Assembly: GCF_029227915.1 (NCBI RefSeq)
Contig: NC_079881.1
Span: 12,749,501 to 12,813,500, forward strand
DNA: 64,000 nt
Reading direction: 5' to 3'
Source: Hydractinia symbiolongicarpus
Lineage: Eukaryota > Cnidaria > Hydrozoa > Anthoathecata > Hydractiniidae
Under the pieces are notes generated by a model that saw only the letters and a list, made by a program, of their open reading frames with translations, was not told the DNA's origin and searched no databases. Position numbers and translations under genes: made by a program. Positions 12,601 to 27,600 of this stretch are shown here, one piece after another. Each line of letters begins with the position of its first letter. The first letter of the stretch is position 1.

Positions 12601-15600
12601 AGGATTTTATGCATACAATATTCCTGTGGCTTATATAAATGTTGGTTCAATATCCTCAGTTATTATTATTTTTTTAATCACAAAGAAAAATGATGCATAT
12701 TGAAGAAGAACTACTTTGTTCATCACTAACATACTGCCAAGCAGTGAGCGAGATTCGATCCACGGTCCCCAGAACAACACTACGTGCGGCAATATATTAG
12801 TGATGAACTCAGATAGTTTATCCGGATGGTGTGTATACATATAGGTGAATATTTATCATAGCACATCCATATTTCATTCTCAATAGAGAATGCTTCAGCC
12901 CGATCAGACCTCTGATCATGATGGTCGAGTATAATGCGTGTAAATCATATTGAAGAAGAACTACTTTGTTCATCACTAACATACTGCCAAGCAGTGAGCG
13001 GGTTTTTGATCCGCGATCCCCAGAACTGGGAGCCGCAGACGAACCCACTACACTACGTGCGGCAATATGTTAGTGATGAACTCAGATAGTTTATCCTGAT
13101 GGTATGTATACATATAGGTGAATATTTATCATAGCACATCCGTATTTCATTCTCGTGCGCTATGATAAATATTCTCGTGTGCTATGATAAATCTTCACCT
13201 ATATATAAAAAATGATGCAATATGCAACTTCTATATGTATTATGCTCACTTTTATTTTACCCATGTCGGTAAATGAATTTGATCTGATAAATTCCTTAAA
13301 TTCTTTTAACATCACAATGAATGATGTAATGAATAATTTCTGTATAAATATTATTGAATATTTTGAGTATGCCCACGTGGATCAGTTATTTATTAGAAGT
13401 GATTTTAATACCTTTTTAATTTTTTTTTCTGAAGAAGTAAACGCTCTACAATCAAACAATTTAGGAAATAGTAGAAAAGACCGTAGGAAAAAAAACTTAA
13501 CTTGAAGGGCCCCAATGCATTATACAGGCTTGACACTTTTATTGACAAGGAGGGTATTCTACGAATTGAAAGAAGACTTTCTAACATGGAAAAATCATTC
13601 GAAATTAAACACCTGGTAATAATGCCAAAATTGGTTGTCAGCATTAGTTATGAAATAGTGTCACAACAATACACACCATTCTGGAAGAGGGATCACTCGT
13701 TAGAGATTCACCAATGTGGTTATTGGATAATACATGTTAACTTAAAAGCTGATACACCATTATGTACAATGTAAAATTCTTTAAGGTGAAAACAGGCCAA
13801 AAAGTGATGTTCGACTTACCCAAAAAGAGACTGACAGCAAGGTAACCATTTACGCAATGTGCTATTGATCTCTCTGGGCTGCTAATAATTAAACAATGTA
13901 GAAAACTAGTGAAGCAATTTGGCTGTCTTTTCATATGCGTGACATGTAAAGCAATCCATATTGAAGTTGTCAATTCATTAGAAACATTTTCATTTATATT
14001 TGCATTGTGCAGATTTGTGCCAGAAAAGGAAATGTGTGAGCTGTGAGTAGTAAAAACGGAACAAATTTTGAAACAGAAAACTAATTTTCGAAAGCTCTCA
14101 TGCAAATGGACCAATTTCTTCTTGGTATTGGCTTTGATTGGATACAATGGGAATGAGATCCTCCGGTAGCATCACACATGGGTGGTTTATCGGATCGGAT
14201 CAGTTGACCATGGTGACTGAAAGGCATTTTTAGTCACCATGGTCAAAGTTACATACAATTTTGACGGAAGCATCCTTAATTCTAGACCATTATTTGTGAA
14301 AACAATCAGTGATCATCGTAGCATCGCCCCCACCGTTGTCTCTGGTCACGTAAGATCAAAAATTGTTTCACCTCACCATTGTTGTTTAGATGTGTCCATG
14401 TATTCAAAAAGAAAGTGGAAAGGACACATCATGTGTTACACATTCTTGAGTAGATGGGGGTCAGAATAAACACTATACAGAATTTCCAAATCTGAGATAT
14501 TGTCCTTGTAAAAGGTGAAGGTCAAGTTTCAACAAAGTTTACAGTCAGGAATTTGAACCCAACCCATTTAATGTAAATTAAATTACTGAAAGTTGAAGCG
14601 TGGCTATTAACGATATATAACATTTTAATGCTTAGGATGAATCATGAAATAATAATCAGTTACTATAAAAGATTTTTTTTATTTTTTACTATTTTTTTTT
14701 TAGTTATTTTTGAACTTTATTTCTTCGAAAGAAAGCTTGAATTATATAATCACAAAAACGCTACTGAACGGAGCATATAAATATTTGCCATTTTCCTTTA
14801 ACAAATGATGCAAATAACACAAATTTAAAGTTTTTTAAAGGAACCCAATAATTATGACCTTACTTCACTTACGTGCTTTATTTTTTATTTTTTTCTCTCA
14901 ATAACGATCCGGAGATCAATTTTTCTTTTATGTTGAAATGTTATTCTAATCTATTTCTATCTTTGCAATCACATTGAGCATATTGAAATAATTTTCTTCT
15001 GGTAATAGAGCAGTATGGCAGGTATCATTTTTACGTGTTATTGACATGCATTCCACAGGCTAGTACCAAGGACTAAATTGAAAAATGCTGTTAAAAAACA
15101 GTAAACAATGTAACAATTTAGTTTCAATATTTATTTTTTCTTTTCTTTTTATATTTGCTACTTTCAAACAACAGGTGGCCACAAAAAATCTGAAAAAAAA
15201 TTAAAAATACAATTAATAAGACACATGAAACTTTGTCCTCCCCTTTACTGCCACTCATTTTATTATACACACTATGATTAATAAAATGAAAATGGATAAT
15301 AAAATTATAAAAATATGAGAAAGAATCTTCCGTACATCGTTGTTACAGAGGATTTCTAATAATTCATTATTTTGTTTCTTTTTATGCATTTTAACGTACA
15401 TGAAAAAGATTTAAGTTAGCGATAAGGGTTGTAAGGCATTCTTAAATCATTCTATGACTTCATATTTCACTTTTTTTGTAATTTTGATAATTTCAGAAAG
15501 TTATCGCAGACATAAAGAAAACAAAATTTCCACGTGATTAATCGCACGCCTAAACAAATTTGAGCGTGTCTGGGGGTGTGCGTGTGCAATCGCACACCTG

Positions 15601-18600
15601 CCTGGTCTGCGTATGTAACCATTTTTGTATATATTTACGGTACACATGTTGTAATTGTTCTGTAACTATGTGAACTTGTTGGAAACTGTTTACTACCTTG
15701 TGATATTACTTTATATTTATCAAATAAATGTGAAGCAACAGTTATCTTGAATTATTTATTTAAAAACAAGATTCCTGCAGCTTACCGATTCTTTTCCAAT
15801 GTTCCCTAGCCTAGGTAAATTTTCCCATTGGTTATCGACTAGTATCTAGTAAATGGATCATTACAGAAAAATTGAAGGTGAGATTGGTTGCAAGTGACTT
15901 TGAACTTTCTTGAGAATTGTGAGCTGATTCTTCAACATGTAGTTAACAGAACTTGAGATTAACAATGGCAATAATTATGACAAAAAGGTAGGAAAATCAA
16001 TTCACTGATATAATTTGTTCCTTTTTATACAGTGACAATATGTAAATAGATCTGTTTTTATCTCCATCAAAAACATTCTCAGGCATTGTGTACAAACGGG
16101 TGAGAAATGAGATACTGAATTGATGTTTCTCATGTTCATATGACAAAACCTTGTTTATGTAGTATAAAAATCAGAACCGTATTAGAACTCTTGTTTGTCA
16201 TGTGGATGTTTTTGTTTATGGAGACACTCCTTATTTCAATGAAAAGGTGCTCACTAAGACTTTCAAAAACTTCAAAATTACTGCAAAATGTACATTAGAT
16301 ACATCAGATATAAAATAGATCAAGTTGAGCATAGTGAATATGAAAAAAAAGTTTTAGAACTGTGATGATTGAGATTGAGAAGAATTCATCAACAATAACA
16401 GAATTTTGGATGAGTAAAAAATCAGTGTAAGATCACTAGGTGGGCAAAAGGATTGTGAAACCCAACAAACATCTAGATATATATACTTTAAAAGATGACA
16501 GGTTTCTAACTATGGCAAATCTTACTGTACAATGTGTTAAGGATGCTTAAAGAAAGATTAAACACAAAAATTCGACCAAAAAGATTCAAAGGAAAAACAG
16601 CTTAAGAATGTGAAATTATGTGACCACCAATGCAATCCATGCAAGTTTAAAAGATGGCTCCTCTAAAATGAATATGTAGTATTTTTAAAGCGTAACAACA
16701 TAATTATACCAATATGCTGACAATCCAAGAAGCTTCAAAAAGCAACAAAAAATCCAATTGTATCACAGACATTAAATTAAATAAATGGACAGGTACAAGT
16801 ACGTTATTTGCTGTCTGTCATGTTAAAAGAAATTTGTTTGTTGCAAAAGTTGCTGAAAACTGTTTGTACAATATTGATAATGTTGATATTGCCAAAATAA
16901 GACAAATGTTGGAATTTGTGTTCAATGGCTTAATAGAAAGCAAAAATTTACTGACTTTTTGATTAGGCTAAAGAATATTTCAACTCTATTTTATCAGTTT
17001 AAAATAACTGTTTTCTATAAAATTCTTGTCAAGGTTAAAAAATTGTATATATATCCACTTAAATGAATAAAATGCATTAAAAGCCAAGAATAAACGAAAA
17101 GTTTTGTTATCAATCAACAAATAAGGTGGAGAAAGCAAAACAGGCTAGTCAAAAATGCCACAATAAATGGCTGAGAGAGAGACACTATCGACAGAAAAAC
17201 ATCATAATAACAAACAATTAAAATGCTCTTTGAATATCGTGGTGCTAGATAAAGATCGAATAAAACTAGTTATTAAATTATAGTGATATGCGGCTTTGTA
17301 ATAAAATCCACTTCTACCTCTGGTAATGTTATAGACGTTTTGTTGTTCCTGGCACATTTATTGTGTGTGACGAGCTTGAAGTAATCTTGCATAGGATATG
17401 ACGAAACATTGGGTTTACATTCATGTACAATTGAACAGCTTCATCTTTTTAATAGTGTCGTGATTGTCTCAATGACACATAGAATCGCTTATTTGATGAT
17501 ATTTTCTGCTATTTGAGTTACTCTTTCTAGTTTGTTTAATTGTGTTAAGTTGAGTTTGACAAGACAATCTGACAGTATTCACTGCATTTGCTGTAAGGTT
17601 TGGTCTTAATTTTGCAAGTAGACCAACTTGTCTAGTTAGTTTGTGATACTTTTGCAGAACGTTGTTATTCAAATTTAGAGAAGGGTCCAATAACACGGTA
17701 TTTGTATGACTTATTGAAGTTTATTTCTGTGCTGATTACTTATACCAATAATGGGTGTGAAGTTCGTAGCCTGGCACATGTTCATAAGAACATTGATTCT
17801 GTTTTTCCAACCTTAAGTGTCAGATACATTAGCAATGTCTTTGTCTAGCCTCGATGATATGTTTACCAGATGTTTACCAGATGTTTATATATATATATAA
17901 TATATTTATGTGTGTCAGATTCAATAAAATACATGGTACTTTTGTACGACTTTAAGTTTCATGTTAAACAATCATCAGGTACAAGTTACCAAATATTTTG
18001 TTAAATCTATAACATAAAACAAAACAAGCATTAATACAAAATCATAAACATATCTTAAAATCTTAAACTCTTATATTTAACCCTCACCGATTCTCTTAAC
18101 GTTCTTTAACAAGTATTTGTTGTCATGACGACATTTACTGATAAATTCGTTTTTTGAGTTAAGTAATTTCGGGTCGTCAAGGGAGTTCAAAATCATAATT
18201 TTCTCTGTTAGACATAATTTGCAATAATTCAATCTGGCTTTAGCGTTAGTGGTTTTGATAATTTTCCAACTGATAATTGGCTCTTTGTTTTGATCTTTCA
18301 AGTTCCAAACGTAGCTTGACAATGCGGTACTTTTTCTATACCCCGACGATTTTATATCTCGTTTGTGATTTCGATATCTTTCCTTAAACGCAGTTTCAGC
18401 GGCGCCTACGTATATTACCGACCTCTGTTTGGTAAATCAATTTCGATATTAAGCATTGATTTTGCATAGGACATTCTCCTTTTTTTCTGCAGTTGCATCT
18501 GAAAGTTTTATCCGGTGGGAACAAAGTTTGCTTATTATGCCCAGAGATTATCGTGCCGACATTAGTCATGCAGGAGTAGCTGACTTTGATTGTGTTTTTG

Positions 18601-21600
18601 TTGAATATCTGATGTTTCTGGAAAATGTTTTTTGACTAATTTTAACGTAATTTTTCCAACATTTGTGGCGACATTCTTGGAAAAAGGTGAATTGAACCAA
18701 ACTATACATCGTTTACGTCTTCTTTTTTCAAATTGTTAGCGAGTATGAGCATTAAGACATCTGACCTTTTTTTAATAAATAATATTTTTTACCCCTTGAA
18801 AGTTGTAACGCAGAAAAAACAATGAATCCAAAACAAGACGGTACAGATTGGAAAGCACTGAAAAAGGGAGGATGGATGCCAGTTGTGCATGTCATTCTAC
18901 AAGTTTTTTGGAACGTTGCCTATATGTTGCATTACTTAAATGTTCTTCTCGTATGTTAGCTGGCTTTAGCCTAGAAAATAATAAATACTAAGTCAGCTAG
19001 TAGCTATCATCAATGTTAATGAGTCTAGCAACTTTTTTTTTTAATCTTTTGAGTGTTTGTTTGTCCTTTTTTGTGTCATTGTAATTAACTGGAAAGTTTT
19101 AGTGCCGAAAAAAATTGAGTGGGTGGCTGGCAATAAACTCAATAAGTAATTTGGTACATAAGTATGTTTTATTTAATGTGTTGCAAACTACAGGTAATGT
19201 AAATTTTGTATGACTTCTAAACTACATTGAAATAACATTTGCACTGATTCATGTTTTAGGTTTGATATATTTCCTCATTTACTTTTTGCATTGTCAAGCA
19301 AGTATTTTTATTATTTGTTGGACACCTTCAATTTTTTAAGACATTTTTTTTAACAGTTTTTTTTTTTTGCCTGATTGCACTCATTCTTGGACTTTTTGTT
19401 GCAGCTGTTATATGGAATATATTATATGGAATATTGCAGATTTTTTAAATTCAATAGATATATTTAGTATCCTTTATATGAATTTATATTATAATACCTA
19501 CATACGTCTGTCTGTCTGTCACGCAAAATAGTAGCGACGGCTTCTTTGATCTTCCTTAAAAAACCGGAGGTTTGAAATATTTCATTTTGTTATATGTTAG
19601 TAGGCTACTTGTTTTGTTTTTTTATAAATTAAAAAGAATAGTTATGGTTAAAATTTTTTAAAAAATTATCTGTTATCAAAAAAAAAAAAAAAAATTGAAA
19701 AAATCGTAAAATATGACTAACGCCATTATTATGAACCCTCGTACACTTCGAAGTTCTATAGTGATTTCGGTATATAAGTGAACGATCTAATGTAATGGTT
19801 GTCATTTTGTAGGTCATTTTTTTTTACCATTTTGTTTTCTAAAAACTTTGTATTGTGCTTTTTATATGTTTTGCATTTTAAGATATTTTGAGGCAATCAG
19901 AAATGGGAAGGACTTAAAAATGGCCCATCTTAACATTAATGGTCTGTCATCCAATGTTAAACTTCTGCTACATCAAACAAAACTTGATGTATTCTCCGTT
20001 TGTAAAACCAAAATTGATGACACCATCACTGACAATGACTTTAAAATTGATGGCTATGTTTATTACAGGAATGATCGGAATGGACGAGGCGAAACACCTA
20101 TGGGTGAAAGTGTGCCTGAAAAAAACTAAACCTATTTACAATCTTTTAAAAAACTCCCAAAAGAATAGAAATATTTATCTTGGAAGACTTTAACTGTAAC
20201 ATACTTTTGAAATATGCTCTTTCCTCCAAAATAAAGGAATTGTGCTCCACTCTTTTCCTAAAACAACATATTATGGAGCTAACTTGTGTTACAAAAAATA
20301 GTAGCACTCTAATTGACTTGATTCTTTCTAACAGTTCTTGTTTATTTCTAAAACTGGTGTCATGGATTTAGGCATCAGTGGTTACAGTTTGGTTTATGTG
20401 ATCAGAAAAATTTAAAAGGCCAAAATTTTGACACTGTTGATCATAAAATTTAGTTGAAAAAGTTTTGGTGTTTTGGCATCAGAGATGCTGCCTTTGACTG
20501 GTTTGAATCCTTCCAGGGATTAAATTAACGTAAAAAAATGGTTTGCAACTTTTCCGTTTTGGTGTCTTTGCGACCTGTTTTTCATCAATTTGCGAATCGA
20601 TTTTGTTATAAATTGGAGCAAACAGCGAATCAAAATATCCTTTCCTTGAAACAGCCCTCGTGTGATTATGACTTCAATCCACCATATTTGAAAGTAAAAA
20701 TTTTATGTGCTGAATTCTTTGCAGAATGACTGAAAAAAATTTGCATTTACTTATTTGCTTGAATTTATGCTGCAGACATATTTTAGAGAAAAGGGTAAAC
20801 TTAGTTTCTTATGCTTCTCCACGTTTCACTTTCAAGTCGAAAGAGTATAAAGGCTAATTATTTGAGGACCGCGTCAATGCTACGTTTATGTCTAAAAAGA
20901 AAAAAAATGGCCCGTCCGAATAATAAGCAAAAACAAACATATATAGTGCATTAAAGTTGTGACATGCACACAATGTCTTGACTGCTCACTAGTTGTTGCT
21001 GTTGTTGTTGTTTTTATTCTTTGAGAATATATTGAAATTTTGATTCGCATTTGTGGTGATAGTGGTGACTGAAAAAAATTTGCATTTACTTATTTGCTTG
21101 AATTTATGCTGCAGACATATTTTAGAGAAAAGGGTAAACTTAGTTTCTTATGCTTCTCCACGTTTCACTTTCAAGTCGAAAGAGTGTAAAGGCTAATTAT
21201 TTGAGGACCGCGTCAATGCTACGTTTATGTCTAAAAAGAAAAAAAATGGCCCGTCCGAATAATAAGCAAAAACAAACATATATAGTGCATTAAAGTTGTG
21301 ACATGCACACAATGTCTTGACTGCTCACTAGTTGTTGCTGTTGTTGTTGTTTTTATTCTTTGAGAATATATTGAAATTTTGATTCGCATTTGTGGTGATA
21401 GTTTGTGAAAATTGGGTCGCAGTATTCAAAAAACGATTCACATTTAGCGAACTGCGAACCCTTGCCTACTTAACGGGCCGAATGCAGCTGACCCTTGCTT
21501 CATGAAGACACTTTTGGGGTGCCACAAGGCTCTGTGTTGGGTCCCCTGCTTTTTCTTTTGTATATTGATAGCTTAAAATCTGTCATCAATTCATACTACC

Positions 21601-24600
21601 ACCATCTATATGCAGATGATACAATAATTATTTCATCCAATAAAAACTTGGATACCCTTGTCTTGCAGATCGAGTTAGAACTTTCGCAAGTCGGCCTCCG
21701 GCTGATTAATAACAAAATGACTAAAAATACGGACAAAACTGAAACAATCTTTTTCCGCAACCACAGCCAGTTAAAAAAAGTTGAGAACAAAACTATTAAC
21801 TATATGGGTATTCCTTTGAAGAGGAGCGAAAAAGTTAATAATAAATAGAAAAATACTAATTAAATAGTCTAAAATTAGAACCATTGCATCTAGTTTAACA
21901 CCTCACACAAAAAACCTTTTAATTAATGCACTTGTCATGCTGTATTTCAACTACTGCTCCTCGGCAAGGGCTTGTCCCACCCAAGGTAGAATGGGAAAAC
22001 TAGAAAAACGATTGGGAAAGAGAGGGAATATTCACTGAATAATTTACTCATCAAAAACGATGCCATATTAGTTTTCAAAGCCATGAATCACATTGCTCCT
22101 GATTACATGCACTCAAAAAAATTTTTGGCAAAAAACTGCCACAATCATTAAACAAGAGGAGCTTTAAAAAACAGGTTCACACATCCATTGGTCAACAAAG
22201 AATTTGGCAAAGAAGCCATTCCGTTTAGAGCTGCAAAAGTGTGGAGTAATCTTCCAGACCAATTGGCCTGTAATGGAAGTCTGCTTTTGGTTAAGACTTC
22301 CATCTCTAATGTAGTTGGCACATTCTAATGGAGATAACTTTTTAATTTTTGTTTTTAATTCTTTTTATTTTCAATTTTCACAGATTATAAAATGTTACTA
22401 TGTTTGATTGAACTGAGGCAGTCTAAGATTTATCATTTTTTGTTTTTTTGTTTTAGTGGCCCCCAGTGGAAACAAACCACTAACTATTTAAATATTTACT
22501 ATTATTATTATTATTATTTAGGAGGGAGTCAGTCTAATTTAGTTTCTCAACTGTGGTTGCTATCACTTCCTTAATTCAAATAGTTTTTCCACCTACCCTA
22601 CCCCATGTGTTAGGTTATTAATTTAGATTTTTTCTTCTCTCTATGCAACATACCTGCATCACTGCACATACTACGTTGGAACGACGATGGTTTATCTACA
22701 ATGGAACTGGTTCATCAAGGCTATATACCATCGTCGAGTTTCAATAGATGTCTGATTGCTTTAGCTATATGGTTTGGCTGAAAAGGACCAACAAGGTTTT
22801 AGTCCAATGGTGGAATTGGCTGTCTTACTTACAATCGCCCTGATGTGGTAACTATACCTGGTGGGGATGCTGGGCTGCCCTGGGCAGCCACAAGGTATAG
22901 TGATGTGCATGTATCCCAGAAAGTATGGTGAAAACAGCACAGGTGCCCTACGCGACCAGGACAGATGACTAGGGAAATAGCAGGAGGGGGTGCTCCTGGG
23001 ACTGTGCTGACAATGAGAGATAGGGCACCAAGGTTAAAAGAAACTAGGGCTCATAAAGAGTAGGTTCTTTTGCATGTGTTTAAGTTGTATTAAAAAACAG
23101 GTCCCTCAAGAGCTTGCAAGAAAAATTAAATTATTGCAAATGAGCAATGCCTAATAAGCAATTGCCTACCACTTCTCTTTCGAGAAAGGAAAAAAAAAGA
23201 TTTTTATAATTCTAACGTAAACATTTTTATGCAGTTAAGATTTTGAAAAAAATATACTTTCTATGAATACATATATAAACAAAAATAATATTAGAATTAT
23301 ACCGAAGAATAATATTGGAAGTTGTAAAACCACAAGACACAAACTAAATTTTAATGAATAATGCTCAATGTTTAAATCATTCAGTAAAGAAGAAGATAAA
23401 TGTTTTAAAATAACTTTGCTTCGCTATTTTTCAAGATGGATGTGTACTTTTTTGCACGTGCAACAGTTCGCACACCTGGATAGCATTTGTGCGTGGAGGC
23501 AAGCATGTGCAATTGTACGCGTCTAATGAAATTCTCTGAACATATGGAATACGTGTACCAGAGCTCTACACCTGAATGTGTGGCACAGTTTATGGTTCTT
23601 ATTAATTGCTCCATCTGGTGTTCAACGCTGGGTAACACTTACTTGTGGCTTAACCCAGCGCTTCAACGCCGGGTCCCCCAGCTAGTTCTATATCAATTAT
23701 TCCATGTGCTAAATTAAATTCATTTTATTGCAGTATATCTCCCAACATAATTAAAAAAAAACATCATGACTCAAACCATCATGACCTGCAAGCTTAAAGG
23801 ATTGACCTTTTGACGAAAAACACTTGGATGCATAATCCAAAGGGTGCCACAATATTACTTTGCAACCCTTTTTTCTAACGCAAGTGTTTTTAAAAGTGCT
23901 TGCCTGTCATAAGTTTCTTTCAAGCCTCAGTAAAGACAAACCAAATATAAAACCTATTATAACCTTTTTGTGTGGATAACTTCATAAGACTTTGCTTTTT
24001 CCAATTTTATTACCGCACGCTCTTTTTCAGTTGAATGCATTGGATAATAGTACATTAAAAATTTCCAAGCATCTGGTCGAACTTCTTGGCTTAAACTGCC
24101 AAAGAACACATGCTAAAATTATAACAAAGTGAACAAAGCTGGTTAATATAACCCAATCATCTGAACAACTCTTAGTAAAACATCTTGGCAATAACAAAAT
24201 AATAAAAACTATTAAAGGAAAACATGCAGGCAAATAAAATCTGCAACTTCTAATGACATAACAGAAATTTGATAATTTAGAGCTGTACTAGCTTTATGAC
24301 ACCTAACATTATGACCGTGTTTTATACGCGACACACACGATTCATGGGGATATTGCAATCATTACAATGGTAAAATTTTTTGTGATAATTGGTCCAGGGT
24401 GTTTATTTTAGATTGGGATGTTTACAATATCTAATGTGCATGATGCATTTATCACAATTTAAAAATAGTATGAACATTTTGTGTTTTCTTAATAAGAAAA
24501 GAATTGAAAGGTTTTCTCTTGAAACTTGAACATTGCCAGTCTTTTCTTAAAACTTAAATATTACTGTATTTTGTTCAGAAACAATTACAAAGCTTTCTCA

Positions 24601-27600
24601 TAAAGCATAAAAACGCCTTATGTAATTTAAAACACCTCTTTACCAAAAAAACAAAACAAATTACATATTGAATATGCTGCTACAAAAACAAAAATGACAA
24701 TGTGACAATATGACAAAAACACTGAACTCAAAGGAATATTCACATGCTTCTGATCTTTTGAACTTTGAACTGTAAAAATTACCAATAAGATATATGTATT
24801 TTCAAAAAACACTTTATATATTTAAAATAAAAACATAAAAATGAAGAAGGCTTTTTGTAACAGTGTTACATTATCAAGTGATGTAACACTGTTACTTGAT
24901 TTTTGGCTAATTTTATAATAAAAGTTTAGTTTAAAGATAGTGTATGCTAAAAACTGAAAGTTATTTTTACATACAGAATACATACTATTATTAACAAACT
25001 ATAGTCCATAAGGCACATAGAAAAATCCACTTAGGCAGAAGAAAAATGGAAAAGAGAACATTCACTTGAATTTCGGTACAACATAAGCAAAGTCCCACAA
25101 TGTATGAAAAAAAATTTTTGTATAACGTAGAGCTTTAAACGCTGATCAAGAAAATGTATACTTTTGACGAATAGTTGAAGAGACATTGGGACTTGATGAT
25201 GTTATCAACCCCTCCAATTCCAAAACGGATTTGGGGACCCTGGTTCAGGAAACTTACCCAATTTGGTCCCAGGTTGTCCCTAGTTACCCATGCGGTAAAA
25301 AATGACTGACATCACCACCTCGTTTCCAAGTTATTTGGCCTCAGTTATAACTGCAATGTAATGGCTTCACCAATCTTATTAAACGCATTGATGTCAGTCT
25401 AAATGCATTGACGTGGCGCCATATTGTCAGAAAGATTAACAAATTAGACATAATTTTTTCGGTGAAATCAAAGGAATGGACACAATTTTCGTAAATTCAA
25501 AGCACCAGTACAATGTAGTTTTTCAAATTTTTAAAGCTTCCTTCCTTGTGCAGGCACTTTTGCTCTCCATTGTGTAAACCCTAGGCATACGAAAAAAAGG
25601 CTTATCTAAAATGCTTCCACCTACGTCAGTGGCAAGGTTTAAAATTAAAAACACAAAACCCTGAGGCTGTGTAAAGGAGAAATTTAATTTGTAACTCTTT
25701 TCATTTAAAAATTAGCCCCCGGCTTCGAGCTGGAGACTTTCAAATAAATAATTATCACTGCTATAAGTATTTTTGGATCGTGCATCTAAAAGGCTATTAA
25801 CACAAAAATAAAATCACAAATAAATATAAAGTTCATTAAAATATGCAGTAGAAAATAAGTGTGCTATATAATATAGCAATACACAAAATAAATTCCTGTT
25901 GTCAAATTTTTCTTGCTTTTTGTAAGCATTTTCAAAAATGCACCGCACAATTGTGCAGCGAGTGGCACAATAGCTACACAAATATGTTCTCAAGCTCCAA
26001 ATGGGGTCGATCCAAGCAAACTTAGTGGTCAAAGTCATGAAATTAAAATATAAGTTTATCATAAGCAAGGCCTGATAGATTTCCGTCATGGGCGGACGCT
26101 TTTAGATCTCAGAAATTATTGAATAGTCCTGGTCCTTTTAATTCACGAGCAAGCCTATTCATATCCAACCTGACCATCCTAGCTAATTCACCGACTCCTG
26201 ACTTAGTTAAAAGAACTACGTACACATAAATCTCTTTTGCCTGGCCCCTTCGTCGTTGGTAACCAGGTCTTACACAAGAAATCCAGCCATGCGGTTCTTA
26301 ACTAATGCAGAGGTGAACGCCGACGGAGCACGGATGAAGCAAGTCTGCAAAACTGCACTTACAGGCTGAATAGACATTTTATCATGGATTTAATTGTAGA
26401 TAATTTCTTCAGGTCCGAATTTAATGGATTTTTTCTTTATGCCTGTAAAAACGAAACCCATGTGTGGTGTAAATTTTTTTGAAGTTTTAAGCCACGTGGA
26501 TAAAGAATTTTTTTAACTTGAAAACAAAGCATATTTTTGCCTATTTGCTTGTGATGACCTGAAAAGTGAAAAATAAATATAAAAATGACAGTATAGTCAT
26601 GCATACTATTTCGGGCATGTAGAAAAGGAAGTTAAGATTGAGAGAGACGCTATACCAGTAGACACTCGATCATCGTGTTTGGGGTTCACGATTTAAAACG
26701 TCCCCCACTTTTCTACCGCAAAATGAATGCGCCACAAAAAATAACCTCGGAGCCTGTGTCGTATGCGTAACATTCTTTGCATGTGCGCTTTACATCACAC
26801 GCGTTACTTGATTTACATGTGCGAATCATTGCATACCTACTTAAATATTTCTGAAAAAGACTGTTATTGTCGTAACACCCTCCTTTATTATGATTATTAT
26901 ATATATATGTTTAAAATTACATTAGCTAAAATTAATACTGCAATATTGCAAATGCTGCAAAACATTTAACACCGTTTAAGAAAACTAATAAAAACAAGGT
27001 AGAATACGCTTGTCGTAATATCCTCCTCTGTTATGAATTTTAAATAAATAATTTTATTGCCACAAAAGACTTTAAATATTGTCAACTAAACTATAGTCTG
27101 TAAAAAGATTTTCCACTTAAATATACATTTCCTTATAAGACTGCACAAAAAAACATTAAAAGAACACTATATAAAACTTTATATCAAAATAACTTTCTGT
27201 TTTTATTATTTTAAGTGGGAGAAGAATAACTTGCCTTGCAAATTTCGAAATAGGGCAAGTATAACTTGCTGTATAACTTTCAAAACAACAGAAGTATATT
27301 CTGTATAACTTTTAAAACAGCACAATAATAATTCTGGCTGCATAACTTTTAAAAACAAGTGTTTGAGCATGCAAGTATTTTTATCTTTTCACCTTGACAA
27401 TCAGTTACATTTTATTTTAGTGAGACAAATTATTATTTTTCCTTTGCAACAAAAAAAGTAAACTGCGTGTGTTATGCGAAAATACATAGAAAAATATGCT
27501 CCGTTGTTTTTTTGTTTTGTTTTTATTCCGATCATATATTTTTTGGATATAGGAGGTAAATGAGGAAAAGGACTACACCAGTACCTCCTGATTACTGTAT

